Positions 50,153-58,925 of a stretch of 64,000 bases of DNA are shown here, piece after piece. The notes beneath the pieces are model-generated. The model was not told where the DNA came from. It saw only the letters and a program-made list of their open reading frames with translations, and did no database searches. The position numbers and the translations under genes are program-made. This stretch comes from Chitinophaga oryzae. GTDB taxonomy: Bacteria > Bacteroidota > Bacteroidia > Chitinophagales > Chitinophagaceae. The stretch's first letter is position 1. Each line of letters opens with the position of its first letter. The stretch covers positions 3,844,001-3,908,000 of the forward strand of contig NZ_CP051204.2 in the NCBI RefSeq assembly GCF_012516375.2, written 5' to 3'.

Positions 50153-51184
50153 TTATAATTCGTCGTAATACAGGTAGTATGCAACCTGACTGCAGCCGCC
50201 TACCACGCCCAGCCCGCCGAAAGCGTTACTGCGTATCTGGATGGCCTGTATCAGGCTGTTCAGGCCGGGGTTACGCCGCACCTTTTCATAGGTAAGCAGG
50301 AAAGCATAGTATTCCGGCGTGACAGATTTCACAAACACCAGCACGCGGCCGATAGGTACTTCTACTTCGATGCTGCCGGCGGTCAGCGCGGTGGCGTTGA
50401 TATACAACCGGGTGTTCAGCGGTTTGTTGGCACGCTGCGTGAAAAGAATACTGTTGTAGTTTTCATTCAGTCCCCCTACCTGGTTGTTGTCGGCATCCTC
50501 ATCCTGCGTGTACACCGGAATACGCAGATAGCTGTTGAGGTACACCGTGTCTTTATACGTTTTGATGTCGGGGTTGTTTTTTACCTGCTCATACAACTCG
50601 CGGTTATTTCGCACCCGGTAGCGCACGTTCCGGTAGATGAAGATAGTATCCAGTTGTATCAGTTGTTTCAGCGCTTCCATCACCACAAACTGCCGCGCGT
50701 TGGCAGGCGGTGGTTGAACATTGAAGTGAAACCGCAATACCGGCCGCCCGTTCAGCGTGGTGCGCACCGTGTCCAGCAGGTCTACTTTAATGGGAAGCGG
50801 AATGGTGGTTTTGGCCGTCACGTCCTTGGTATCAGGCACTTTCACCTGTATAATATAGCTTTTGTTGGACTCGATCCGGGTATTGCCTCTATAGAAGGCC
50901 ATATTGGAAGAAGTGTCTTTCACGTAATGCAGCTGTTCCAGCAGCTGGCTGTCGGCGCTCAGCAGCTGCGCCGTCGCATTGGTCACCGGTTCAAAGAAGT
51001 TGTTGATGTCCGGACCTACCGGTTTGCTTTTGCCTACCCGCATCTCCACCTTTTTGCCGGCAACCAGTTCACTGTATACGACTGCCCTGGGTTTACCGCT
51101 GGAAGGAGGCACCGGGAGCTCGTGTATACATCCTGTCAATGCAGCCACGCAGAAAATACATCCTATATGAAACAAATACTTCAT
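50153..51184 (-). CDS. DUF4249 lipoprotein, TonB-receptor partner
   Basis: The 343-residue lipoprotein has a lipobox in CVAALTGC followed by [26 protein letters not shown] (start of the domain). DUF4249 features include an N-terminal Ig-like segment ([20 protein letters not shown] region) and [22 protein letters not shown] near the end. Such proteins are encoded immediately after STN-type TonB-dependent receptors and are presumed to be their surface partners, analogous to SusD. Here it starts 2 bp after the receptor stop. I chose the ATG at 51184 over a GTG one codon earlier. Confidence 0.88.
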   Translation of the reverse strand: MKYLFHIGCIFCVAALTGCIHELPVPPSSGKPRAVVYSELVAGKKVEMRVGKSKPVGPDINNFFEPVTNATAQLLSADSQLLEQLHYVKDTSSNMAFYRGNTRIESNKSYIIQVKVPDTKDVTAKTTIPLPIKVDLLDTVRTTLNGRPVLRFHFNVQPPPANARQFVVMEALKQLIQLDTIFIYRNVRYRVRNNRELYEQVKNNPDIKTYKDTVYLNSYLRIPVYTQDEDADNNQVGGLNENYNSILFTQRANKPLNTRLYINATALTAGSIEVEVPIGRVLVFVKSVTPEYYAFLLTYEKVRRNPGLNSLIQAIQIRSNAFGGLGVVGGCSQVAYYLYYDEL

Positions 51185-51186
51185 CA

Positions 51187-53894
51187 CTAAAATTTAAGCG
51201 TATAACTGATATAAGGTAACGTTCGGAACAGGCTGTACTGATATAACTGCAGCGGATAAATTTCATCGTAAGACATGGTCACAAACTGGTCATAGCTGAC
51301 AATGAAGGGATTGCTGCGGGAATATACGTTATAGATGCCGGCTGTCAGTACATGATGGATAGACCGCGTGGCGCCCAGGTAAACAGTGGTGCCGAGATCG
51401 AGATGGTGTACAGGTTTGAGCCGGAAGTTATTGAGCCTTGTAATAAAAGGCAGATAGTTGATCTGGTTATTGGCGAACGGAGAATAGCGTTCGTCCAGCT
51501 TACCGTTGATGTTACGGCCCCAGTCATAGTCGGGGAAGATCTGCGTAGGCAGCGTGAAAGGCGCGCCACTGGAGAACTTCCAGGAAGCAGAAAGGCTCCA
51601 GCCCGGTTTCATGCGGTATTTAAGCGCCAGGGATATATTATGCCGGCGGTCTTCTTTATAAGGAAACATTTTACTGCCATTGATCCCCCCAAACTCCCGC
51701 CAGGCCCATGCCAGCGTATAACTCAAAACACCGGTGAGCCTGCCGGTGTTTTTTTCCAGCAGCAATTCGCTCCCATAGTTATATCCCTTGCCGTTGATCA
51801 CTTTTTTCTCCCAAAGATCGGAGTTATCGAAAATGTTAAGGACCGTATTGGTGGTCACAATATCTTTCAGCAATTTATAATACAGGTTGATATTAAACCG
51901 CCAGTCGCTCTCCCATTGTTTTTGATAAGACAGGCTATAGGAGAAGGCTTTTTCCGGTTTGATATTTTCTGTACTGGGCACCCAGAGGTCCGTGGGAAGA
52001 TTGATCACGGGGTGGTCAGCTGGTGCATGAACTGCGTCATCTGCGCAAAGGAAGCCTGTACATATTGCTGGTTGGGCAGGTCCCAGCGGACCATAAGCCT
52101 GGGCTGAAGGCTGGCATAAAAGGAGCCGCGCTGGGCCAGTGCACCGAAATGTGCGCCGGGGCGCAGTGTCAAACGGTTGTCGAACAGGCGCAGTTCATCT
52201 TCGCCATAGAGGGTGAACTCTGACATGTAATATTTGGGGGCGGGCCGCTTTATAGCGTCGCCGCCGTCCACATTGCTGCTGTAGGCGGTAGGGGCGAAGT
52301 TGTGATAGGTATAGCCGCCGCCGAAAGAGAGCTTTTGGACGTTGCTGATGGTGAACTCCGTTTCGTTATGCAGGGCGATATCCCTGACACGGGATACGCC
52401 TTTGCCATTGAGCGAAACGGGCGCGATAGCCGACAGTTTGAAATCGGAACTCTGGGAAAAGAAATTATAGAACCGGCTGTAGGTGGCGGTAGTATTGGTA
52501 AAAACTTTAGGAGAGATGACACGGGTCCATTTCAGCGCTGCGGTGATATTGCTCCAGGCGAACTTATAATCGTCCAACAGCGGGAAGGGGGAGTTGTCTT
52601 TGGGAATGAACATGTTGTCCTGCCCTTTGTAGAAGCTGATGTAGACCCTGTTTTTATTGTCGATGATCTGGTTGAGCTTGAAATTTACATCGTAGAGCGC
52701 ATATTTACCGTATTGCTGGTTGAACCGTTTACCATAGATACCGTCGATCAGCGACCGCCGGAAGGAGAGGAACATGGCGCTTTTATCTTTCACGAGTGGT
52801 CCTTCCAGCTCAGTGCTGGCAGATACGGGGCTGAGAGTGACCTTGCCATGCCATGCTTTCATATTGCCGTCGCGCGTGCGGATATCTACTACAGAGGAAA
52901 GCCGGCCGCCATAGCGGGCGGGGAAGGCGTCTTTATACAGCGATACATCTTTGACGGCGTCTCCGTTAAAAACAGAGAACAGGCCGAAAAGATGGCCGGT
53001 ATGATAGAGGGGGACCCCGTCCAGCAGGTAGAGGTTCTGGTCGGCGCCGCCGCCGCGGATCAGCAGGTTGCTGCTGCTTTCCAGCGAGCTGCCGGTGCCC
53101 GGGTACAGCTGCAGCGATTTAAGCACATCTTTTTCTCCCAGCAGGGCAGGGAAGTTTGACAAATAACCTACCGGCATTTTAACATAGCCGGCCTGGAGGG
53201 TGACAGAGTCCTGGTCGCCGGTCACCACTACGGTTTGCAACGGGTTACGCGGCTGCATGTGGATTTCAAGCTGACGGTCGTCCGGCAGAGGAAGCGGCTG
53301 GACGACCGTTTCATAACCCACATGCGAAAATACCAGGCTGGTGCAGCTGTCCGGCACCTGTACGCTAAAGAAACCGTATGGGTTGCTGATGGCGCCGCGC
53401 CGGGTGACAGGGTCATATACGGAGGCGCCGATGATGACTTCCTTGCTGTTTTCTTCCTTGATAAATCCACTGATGGTGTAATACTGGGTCTGGGAGGATT
53501 CCCGCAGCAGGAATATTTTCCCGTTGATGGCTGCCGCCTGTATGCCCGTGCCCTGCAGGATGGTGTTCAATACCTGGCCGGTACTGCGCTCGCTGCCGGT
53601 CAGCTGCACCTTTTTGTTGAGATGCAGGAAGCTGGAACTATAGGAAACAGAGATGCCGGTCTGCCGCTGGATATCCTGGATAAAGAAGAGGATAGAGCCT
53701 CCCCGGGAGGGAGGGGCATAAGAAGCCTGGAGAATAGTATCCTCTTTGGACTGTGCATATAAAACCGTTGCCGGCGCGAGCGCCAGCAAGCAGAAAAATA
53801 AGCCTGTAAAAAAGTAGTTTACCCGTCTACCTGCCGATGACGATCGTATCGCCCTCTTGTTTGTAATGGAAACCAAGCAAAAGTTGTAATTCAT
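51187..53894 (-). pseudogene. STN-type TonB-dependent receptor with a one-base frameshift
   Basis: Two overlapping frames together make one receptor. The first (53894 to 52005) carries the signal peptide, STN domain, carboxypeptidase-regulatory-like domain, plug (VVVTGDQDSVTLQ, YLLDGVPLYHTGHLFGLFS) and half the barrel, and stops after TQFMHQLTTP. The second (52008 to 51187) continues with INLPTDLWVPSTENIKPEK to the barrel end. One extra base in the G4 run at 52009-52012 would join them into a 902-residue protein with HQLTTPVINLPTD, the usual family reading. It could be a true frameshift, phase variation or a sequencing error. Its start overlaps the fecR end by 68 bp. It should partner the downstream DUF4249 lipoprotein. 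Confidence 0.85.
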
Positions 53895-54801
53895 GCAAAA
53901 CCTCGTCGCAAGACTGGTCCTGGAAGCTGATCGTAGCTTTTTGCTGTGCTGCAGTAGCCTGATAGCCATCCTCAATCCTGATGACTTTGCCGTAAAAATC
54001 GGCTAATTGTGGCAATATTTCAAGAAGTGATTGATCATTAAATTGGAAAATTCCTGTTTTCCATGCCATGAAGTTAGGATCGTCGTTGTCGTCGGCGCTC
54101 AGCTGGCCATTTCCCCAGACGCCTTTCTGGCCACTGGTAAGGATAACGGAGGTGGTGTCGTTGGCTCTGCCCAGTCTCACCTTACCGGTGGAAACGACGA
54201 CGGTGGTATGGGCATCGGCCGTTTTTACGGTAAAAGAAGTGCCCAGCACTTCCACCACTGACTGGTTAGGCGTTTTTACCAGGAAAGGATGGCGCGGGTC
54301 TGCAGCCACTTCAAAGAAAGCTTCACCTTCCAGGGTGACCACCCGTTCTGCGCCTTCGGAATATTTGATTTTGGCGCCGGGGCGCAGTGTGATCACTGAT
54401 TTATCGGATAATTCGAGGCTTTTGATTTTGCCCTCGTTGGCAGCCAGTTCCTGTACTTTCAGGGACGGGCGGCTGGCCAGCCACCAGGCGCCGGCGCTGA
54501 GCGTAATGAGCAATACCGCCGCTGCAGCGATTTTGAAAACAGGCATCCGCACCGTTTTGGCGGGAGGCGCTTCTTGTTGCAGTACCTGGTCCACCTTGCT
54601 CCAGGCTGCAGCGGCATTGAACTGTTTTTGCCGGGAGAGGGGAAGGCTCCGGGGAGCGTCCTGCCATACCTGCCTGGCCTTAATGTAAGCGGCTTCGTTG
54701 TCAGGAGAAGCTTCCCGCCATTCCCGGAGGATGGTGTCCTCCTCGGGCGTAGAGACAGATGACAGTTGCTTCGCAATTATTTCATATATGTAGGTGTCCA
54801 T
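53827..54801 (-). CDS. FecR-family anti-sigma factor
   Basis: The 324-residue protein has an N-terminal sigma-binding part with the FecR-typical AAYIKARQVW, a membrane helix near 90-110 (FKIAAAAVLLITLSAGAWWLA) and a periplasmic FecR domain (LELSDKSVITLRPGAKIKY, RVVTLEGEAFFEVAADPRHPF start, VLGTSFTVKT). The C-terminal DUF4974 region follows (LLEILPQLADFYGKVI). It sits between the ECF sigma gene and the receptor gene on the same strand and should relay the receptor's signal to that sigma factor. The start codon is the ATG at 54801. Confidence 0.95.
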   Translation of the reverse strand: MDTYIYEIIAKQLSSVSTPEEDTILREWREASPDNEAAYIKARQVWQDAPRSLPLSRQKQFNAAAAWSKVDQVLQQEAPPAKTVRMPVFKIAAAAVLLITLSAGAWWLASRPSLKVQELAANEGKIKSLELSDKSVITLRPGAKIKYSEGAERVVTLEGEAFFEVAADPRHPFLVKTPNQSVVEVLGTSFTVKTADAHTTVVVSTGKVRLGRANDTTSVILTSGQKGVWGNGQLSADDNDDPNFMAWKTGIFQFNDQSLLEILPQLADFYGKVIRIEDGYQATAAQQKATISFQDQSCDEVLHELQLLLGFHYKQEGDTIVIGR

Positions 54802-54855
54802 GTTGTACAGTGTGTGCTCTGATATTAAAACGTAAAGAATCGCTTGTGCCCTCTA

Positions 54856-55416
54856 TTAATTGTTAAAAAAATTTAACAGAAAAAATAAAAATACCGGCAA
54901 ACCGTATTGGCCCAGGTACTTCCGTAGCAGCTTGAGTGCCCTCCCCATGTAGTTTTCCACGGTTTTGGCTGACAGGCCCAGCTTTTCGGCGGTCTGCTGG
55001 TGGGTCATTCCCTGGAGCCGGCAACAGGTAAACACTTCCCGGCATTGCGGCGGAAGGTTGGCAATAGCTTCGTAAATCAGCTGCTCGTAAAAAGGTTTGG
55101 CCTCCGATATTTCCCGTGCATCGGGATCTTCACTGACGTCGGCTACCCATTCAAAACCCTTGTTGCCCGCTTCCTCGGCGGTACGCCTGCGCAGCGCTGA
55201 AATAGAATTATTACGCACTGCCCTGTACAAATAGGCTTTAATATTGGGTATCTCAATCAGCTCCCGGTGCTTCTGCCATAAGCGTATAAAAGTTTCCTGT
55301 ACCACATCTTCGGCGGCCGCATCATCATTCAGGAAACTGCTGGCATAGTTACACAGCTCACTGTACAGAGAATGGAAAAGCTCATTATAGGCTTGATAAG
55401 AAGGTGATGTTATCAT
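54856..55416 (-). CDS. FecI-like ECF RNA polymerase sigma factor
   Basis: The 186-residue sigma factor has region 2 (LYSELCNYASSFLNDDAAAED, VVQETFIRLWQKHREL, IKAYLYRAVRNNSISALRR) and region 4 (LPPQCREVFTCCRLQGMTHQ, QTAEKLGLSAKTVENYMGRA). It ends in a hydrophobic tail, YGLPVFLFFLLNFFNN. It heads the minus-strand operon sigma-fecR-receptor-DUF4249, with 54 bp to fecR. Its target is presumably the receptor operon itself. The tail is similar in nature to that of the sigma factor at 4680 and may contact the membrane or its anti-sigma factor. Confidence 0.94.
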   Translation of the reverse strand: MITSPSYQAYNELFHSLYSELCNYASSFLNDDAAAEDVVQETFIRLWQKHRELIEIPNIKAYLYRAVRNNSISALRRRTAEEAGNKGFEWVADVSEDPDAREISEAKPFYEQLIYEAIANLPPQCREVFTCCRLQGMTHQQTAEKLGLSAKTVENYMGRALKLLRKYLGQYGLPVFLFFLLNFFNN

Positions 55417-55911
55417 TTAGCCTTCATAGCGTTTAAGTAATGAAATGATCGCCGCTAATGTAAGGCAATTTTTTATTTTCCTGTCAATAGGGGGATATGA
55501 GAAAAATTGCGTCATATCCTTATATAACGCCTAAGCCTATATGCGTTATCGTCCTTTAATCTATATGCTGTAATGTCCTTTTTAGTTTTTAGTTTGTGTT
55601 TTTTAGTTACCACCGGTTGCATATTCTCTATGCAACCGTTTTTTTTGAGTTTTCCATCATCCTGGTACTGTGCAATCTTCGGTATTATTCGCAACCGGGC
55701 TCTGCATTCTTTCGGCCCATTTGTGCGCTGTCGCCTGAAATAAAGCGCTGGTGATTCCCGCCGGTCATACCGCCGGCCGGCATATACGAACATTTACCTG
55801 CCCATCCCGATCGGCCGGCGGTCCCCGTAAACGGTCATCTTTCGACCATGGTTTTCCGTTAGGCGGACATATCACATATTTTACTATCTTGGCCCCCCAA
55901 AAAAACTCCCT
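55417..55911. other. 495-bp intergenic region with repeats and a terminator
   Basis: This gap separates the divergent sigma operon and the tandem lipoproteins. It holds a 24-nt sequence repeated once in tandem (55537-55560 and 55561-55584, 17 of 24 positions alike), a small dyad ATAACGC/GCGTTAT (55524-55549), a plus-strand terminator (55614-55646) and the lipoprotein promoter region. A minus-strand frame of about 90 codons in it has no coding character. Confidence 0.65.
55614..55646 (+). terminator. Orphan plus-strand terminator
   Basis: CGGTTGCATA (55614-55623) pairs perfectly with TATGCAACCG (55629-55638) over a 5-nt loop, followed by eight T. No plus-strand protein gene lies before it, because the upstream gene is on the minus strand and points away. 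Confidence 0.8.
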
Positions 55912-57393
55912 ATGAGAAGATTAGCGAGCTTGTTAATCCTGTTGCCAGCGATGGCCTTCTTTTCATGTAACAATAACAGCAGCGCCGCCAAAGAGCCCGC
56001 TGCAGACAGCGTAAAAACCGTAGCTTTTGATTTTCAGGGCTGGTTGAAACACCTGAAAACGATCCCGCACCCGGTACATGGCTATGACCTGGAAAACATC
56101 GACAGCGCGCTGGGCCCTTTTGCCCAAAGTGGTTTTGCCAGCGTGTCAGCAGGTATTGTGGCCCGGCAGAAAAATTACCTGGCCATTGCCGCACAGGGTT
56201 TTTATAAAAAAGACAGCGACTCCTCCGTAATGCTGCTGCTGGTCTATAGCCCCGATGGAAAAGAAATCGGCCGGCAGGAAGTAGGAATGAGCAAAGAAGA
56301 ATCAAAAGGAGATGAAAGCAACTCCATTCACAAATGGCCGGAATTTATTAATGACAGTACGTTTTGGGTAAAGGAAACCTGGTACACTTACAAAAAAGGC
56401 GTAGCTAACGGGGAAAGCAAGGCGCGCATCAAACAATACCGTATTAACTACCAGGGGCAGATCAGCGCTGTTCCCCAGGAAACAGTCCCTTTCGACACCT
56501 ATGCAGGACGTTTTAAAACACTCACAACGCCCTTTACCGTTAATTATACATTGGCCGGCCTGCAGCCGGTATCGCTGCTGACACCCTACTTTGATTTCAG
56601 TGACCTGATTTATTTCGAGCAGATCAAATTGTTCCATTATGGTAAAATCCCGGTTCCGGGCAAAGGAACTTATCTGTTGTATGCCGTCGGCGCCCTGGAG
56701 GGGGGGGAATCCATGATGGATTCCACTATACAGCTGGTATACCACACCCCGGACGGAAAGGAAAGCAGCAGTATCCGGCTGAACGGATATATCGGCTCTG
56801 AAGGATATTACAGCGCCTCTAAAAACGCTACCGTAGCTGCGGACGGTACTATCCGGGTGACGGAAGAGTCCAATGATGAAGACGGTGTTGGCGGTGAAGT
56901 CGGTTTCCTCTTCAAATCAGAAGAGCTGGTGGTATACACACCGGAAAATGGTGCAAAATTCAAGCGCCAGCTGGTAGGGAAAAACTTTTACAGCGCTGAA
57001 TTTAATCCGGCCGACATGAAAGAACTGCTGGCCACCAGGAGAAGTAGTTATGATGCTGCTTCGCTGGATACTGAATTTGAACAGGCGCTCTTCAGCGTGC
57101 TGCGGGATGAAACCATATATGTGCGGATGCACGTTTATGACAACGGCAGCGAACAGCTGGTAGAAATTTATACTGTAGGCACTGATCTGCGGGTACTGGA
57201 CCGTTACGTGGTGTACAACAATCTGAAGAAGACGCCTTACGAGAAAGTGTCGGCGCGGGATAATGTTTCCGTGGACGGTGAAATCGAAAAAGACGATACC
57301 GTTCGTAAACTGCCTGTGAACGGGCCTGTTACCGTTACCCTGAAAGATAAAGTATTGCAGATTACGCCGGAAGGAAAGTTCCAGGCGCAATAA
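55912..57393 (+). CDS. Lipoprotein of unknown family (tandem paralogue 1)
   Basis: The 493-residue lipoprotein starts MRRLASLLILLPAMAFFSC with lipobox Cys19. The body is beta-rich with repeated segments of the form YxSPDGKEIGRQEVG and LVYHTPDGKESSSIRLNG, suggesting a propeller-like or WD-like fold, and ends PVTVTLKDKVLQITPEGKF. No known domain is recognised. The next gene encodes a clear paralogue: compare KLFHYGKIPVPGKGTYLLYA with DIYHYGKIILPGKPLLLLYA. A weak TATCTTGG box precedes it. The pair is probably exposed in the periplasm or at the outer membrane. Function unknown. Confidence 0.8.
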   Translation: MRRLASLLILLPAMAFFSCNNNSSAAKEPAADSVKTVAFDFQGWLKHLKTIPHPVHGYDLENIDSALGPFAQSGFASVSAGIVARQKNYLAIAAQGFYKKDSDSSVMLLLVYSPDGKEIGRQEVGMSKEESKGDESNSIHKWPEFINDSTFWVKETWYTYKKGVANGESKARIKQYRINYQGQISAVPQETVPFDTYAGRFKTLTTPFTVNYTLAGLQPVSLLTPYFDFSDLIYFEQIKLFHYGKIPVPGKGTYLLYAVGALEGGESMMDSTIQLVYHTPDGKESSSIRLNGYIGSEGYYSASKNATVAADGTIRVTEESNDEDGVGGEVGFLFKSEELVVYTPENGAKFKRQLVGKNFYSAEFNPADMKELLATRRSSYDAASLDTEFEQALFSVLRDETIYVRMHVYDNGSEQLVEIYTVGTDLRVLDRYVVYNNLKKTPYEKVSARDNVSVDGEIEKDDTVRKLPVNGPVTVTLKDKVLQITPEGKFQAQ

Positions 57394-57400
57394 TCCATCT

Positions 57401-58825
57401 ATGAGATATTTACCATTTTGGTTAGCACCGTTGTTCCTGTTTGCCTGCGCCAGCCCCGAAGCTGCGAACCGGCAAGCAGGAACTGACAGTAGCCACACCA
57501 ATAACGAAGCGGTTAAATTATGGTTGGAGAAGTTGCCGGAGGCAGACACCAGTAAACACTTCCTCAATGTAAGCGAAGACGTGGACCCCGGTCCTTTCGG
57601 CGACCGCGGCTATCATCGTTTCTCCGCCGCAAAGCTGCCCGGCAAAAGAAAGTATGTTGCGGTACTGGCTGCCTGTGAGTTTGAGCTAAATACACCGGTG
57701 TCATCATCACAGCTCCTGGTAACGTATACGCCTGATGGAAATGAAATAGCCCGGCAGGAAATCGGTACGCTTCGCCTGACAGTTGAAGGGACGCAGGAGT
57801 TGCGCAGCTGGCCTGTGTATATTAATGATACCACTATTGAAGTCAGAGAGGAACGGCCACAGGGTAAATCGCAGATACGGCGCATGGTGCTGGCTGCGGA
57901 TGGCGCCATCCGCCCGGTCCCGCCGGAAAAAAGCCCGTTTGATGAGTACGCCTCCCGTTTCCCTGGTTTGCAGCTACCATTGGCCATCAGCAGTGCGGCT
58001 ATCCCGAAACTAAAACGGGTGTCTCCGCTCACCCCCTGGTTTTCTTACCAGGATATAATAGGGTATGATAAGCTGGACATCTATCACTATGGTAAAATTA
58101 TACTTCCGGGAAAACCACTGTTACTATTATACGCCTACGGCCCTGCCAACGATGAGGGCGCCGTACTCGACAGTGCGGTGCAGCTGGTGGCCTGCAAACC
58201 TGACGGAACTGTTACTGATCAGAAAGATCTGTACGGAAAACTTTTCGGAGAAGGAGTGGAGCATCGTTGGAGAAATGCCGTTATTCATGAAGACGGCAGC
58301 GTTACGCTGGAGGAATCCATTGTAAATGACGCAGATATGGCGTTATGGCAATTAGGCAGCACGGAGGCCAGGCACATGACTTATCGCTTGGATGCTGCCG
58401 GGAAGTTCCTGTCGGAAGTCCGTCGTATCACCTATACCGTTCCTGCTTATACTGTAAATACCCTTAAGGAAGTATTTGAACAAAACAAAGATCGTTTTGG
58501 TACACCGGAAGGAGGACATCATAAAGAAATGTTATTCGGTATACAGGACAGGATGCCGTTCGGTATTTTGGTGTGGGTGCACTTTTACCAGCACGGTGAG
58601 CATCAATTGGCGGAACTGGTTGCGATGAACGATGCAGGTGGGATACTGGACCGCTATGTATTATACAATTATCCGGAAACTGCTGACTACCGTGGAGTAG
58701 CAATTCCGATGGATGCATCGCAAAACAAGGCATATCCCGTTACCAACTTAACCGGGCCGGTTACAATCCAGCTGGCAGAAACTACCTTACAGCTTACACC
58801 GGAAGGAAAGTTCGTCAAGCCATAA
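57401..58825 (+). CDS. Lipoprotein of unknown family (tandem paralogue 2)
   Basis: The 474-residue lipoprotein starts MRYLPFWLAPLFLFAC with lipobox Cys16, 7 bp after its paralogue, so they are one operon. It shares the same landmarks in the same order: a VTYTPDGNEIARQEIGTLR segment, YASRFPGLQLPLAI, LTPWFSYQDIIGYDKLDIYH, YGKIILPGKP and the C-terminal GPVTIQLAETTLQLTPEGKF. Sequence identity is modest, so duplication is old. No catalytic motif is evident. A 23-bp hairpin lies just after the stop. No family is claimed. Confidence 0.8.
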   Translation: MRYLPFWLAPLFLFACASPEAANRQAGTDSSHTNNEAVKLWLEKLPEADTSKHFLNVSEDVDPGPFGDRGYHRFSAAKLPGKRKYVAVLAACEFELNTPVSSSQLLVTYTPDGNEIARQEIGTLRLTVEGTQELRSWPVYINDTTIEVREERPQGKSQIRRMVLAADGAIRPVPPEKSPFDEYASRFPGLQLPLAISSAAIPKLKRVSPLTPWFSYQDIIGYDKLDIYHYGKIILPGKPLLLLYAYGPANDEGAVLDSAVQLVACKPDGTVTDQKDLYGKLFGEGVEHRWRNAVIHEDGSVTLEESIVNDADMALWQLGSTEARHMTYRLDAAGKFLSEVRRITYTVPAYTVNTLKEVFEQNKDRFGTPEGGHHKEMLFGIQDRMPFGILVWVHFYQHGEHQLAELVAMNDAGGILDRYVLYNYPETADYRGVAIPMDASQNKAYPVTNLTGPVTIQLAETTLQLTPEGKFVKP

Positions 58826-58847
58826 AATGATATAACACCATTCGGCA

Positions 58848-58895
58848 GCGGGGCAAAGCGGGAATGATACTTGTATCGTTCCTGCTTTGCCCCGC
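58848..58895 (+). terminator. 23-bp hairpin after the lipoprotein pair
   Basis: 58848-58870 pairs with 58873-58895 along all 23 positions with only two G-U wobbles and a TT turn. The stem begins GCGGGGCAAAGC. Only a weak T-rich stretch follows. It may end the lipoprotein operon or protect its 3' end. Confidence 0.7.
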
Positions 58896-58925
58896 AATTC
58901 GTATTTTCACATAAAACCATGTAGT

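Noticed and set aside
55512..55793. 93-codon minus-strand frame upstream of the lipoproteins
   Set aside because: It is highly basic, crosses a strong terminator and tandem repeats, and has no coding features.
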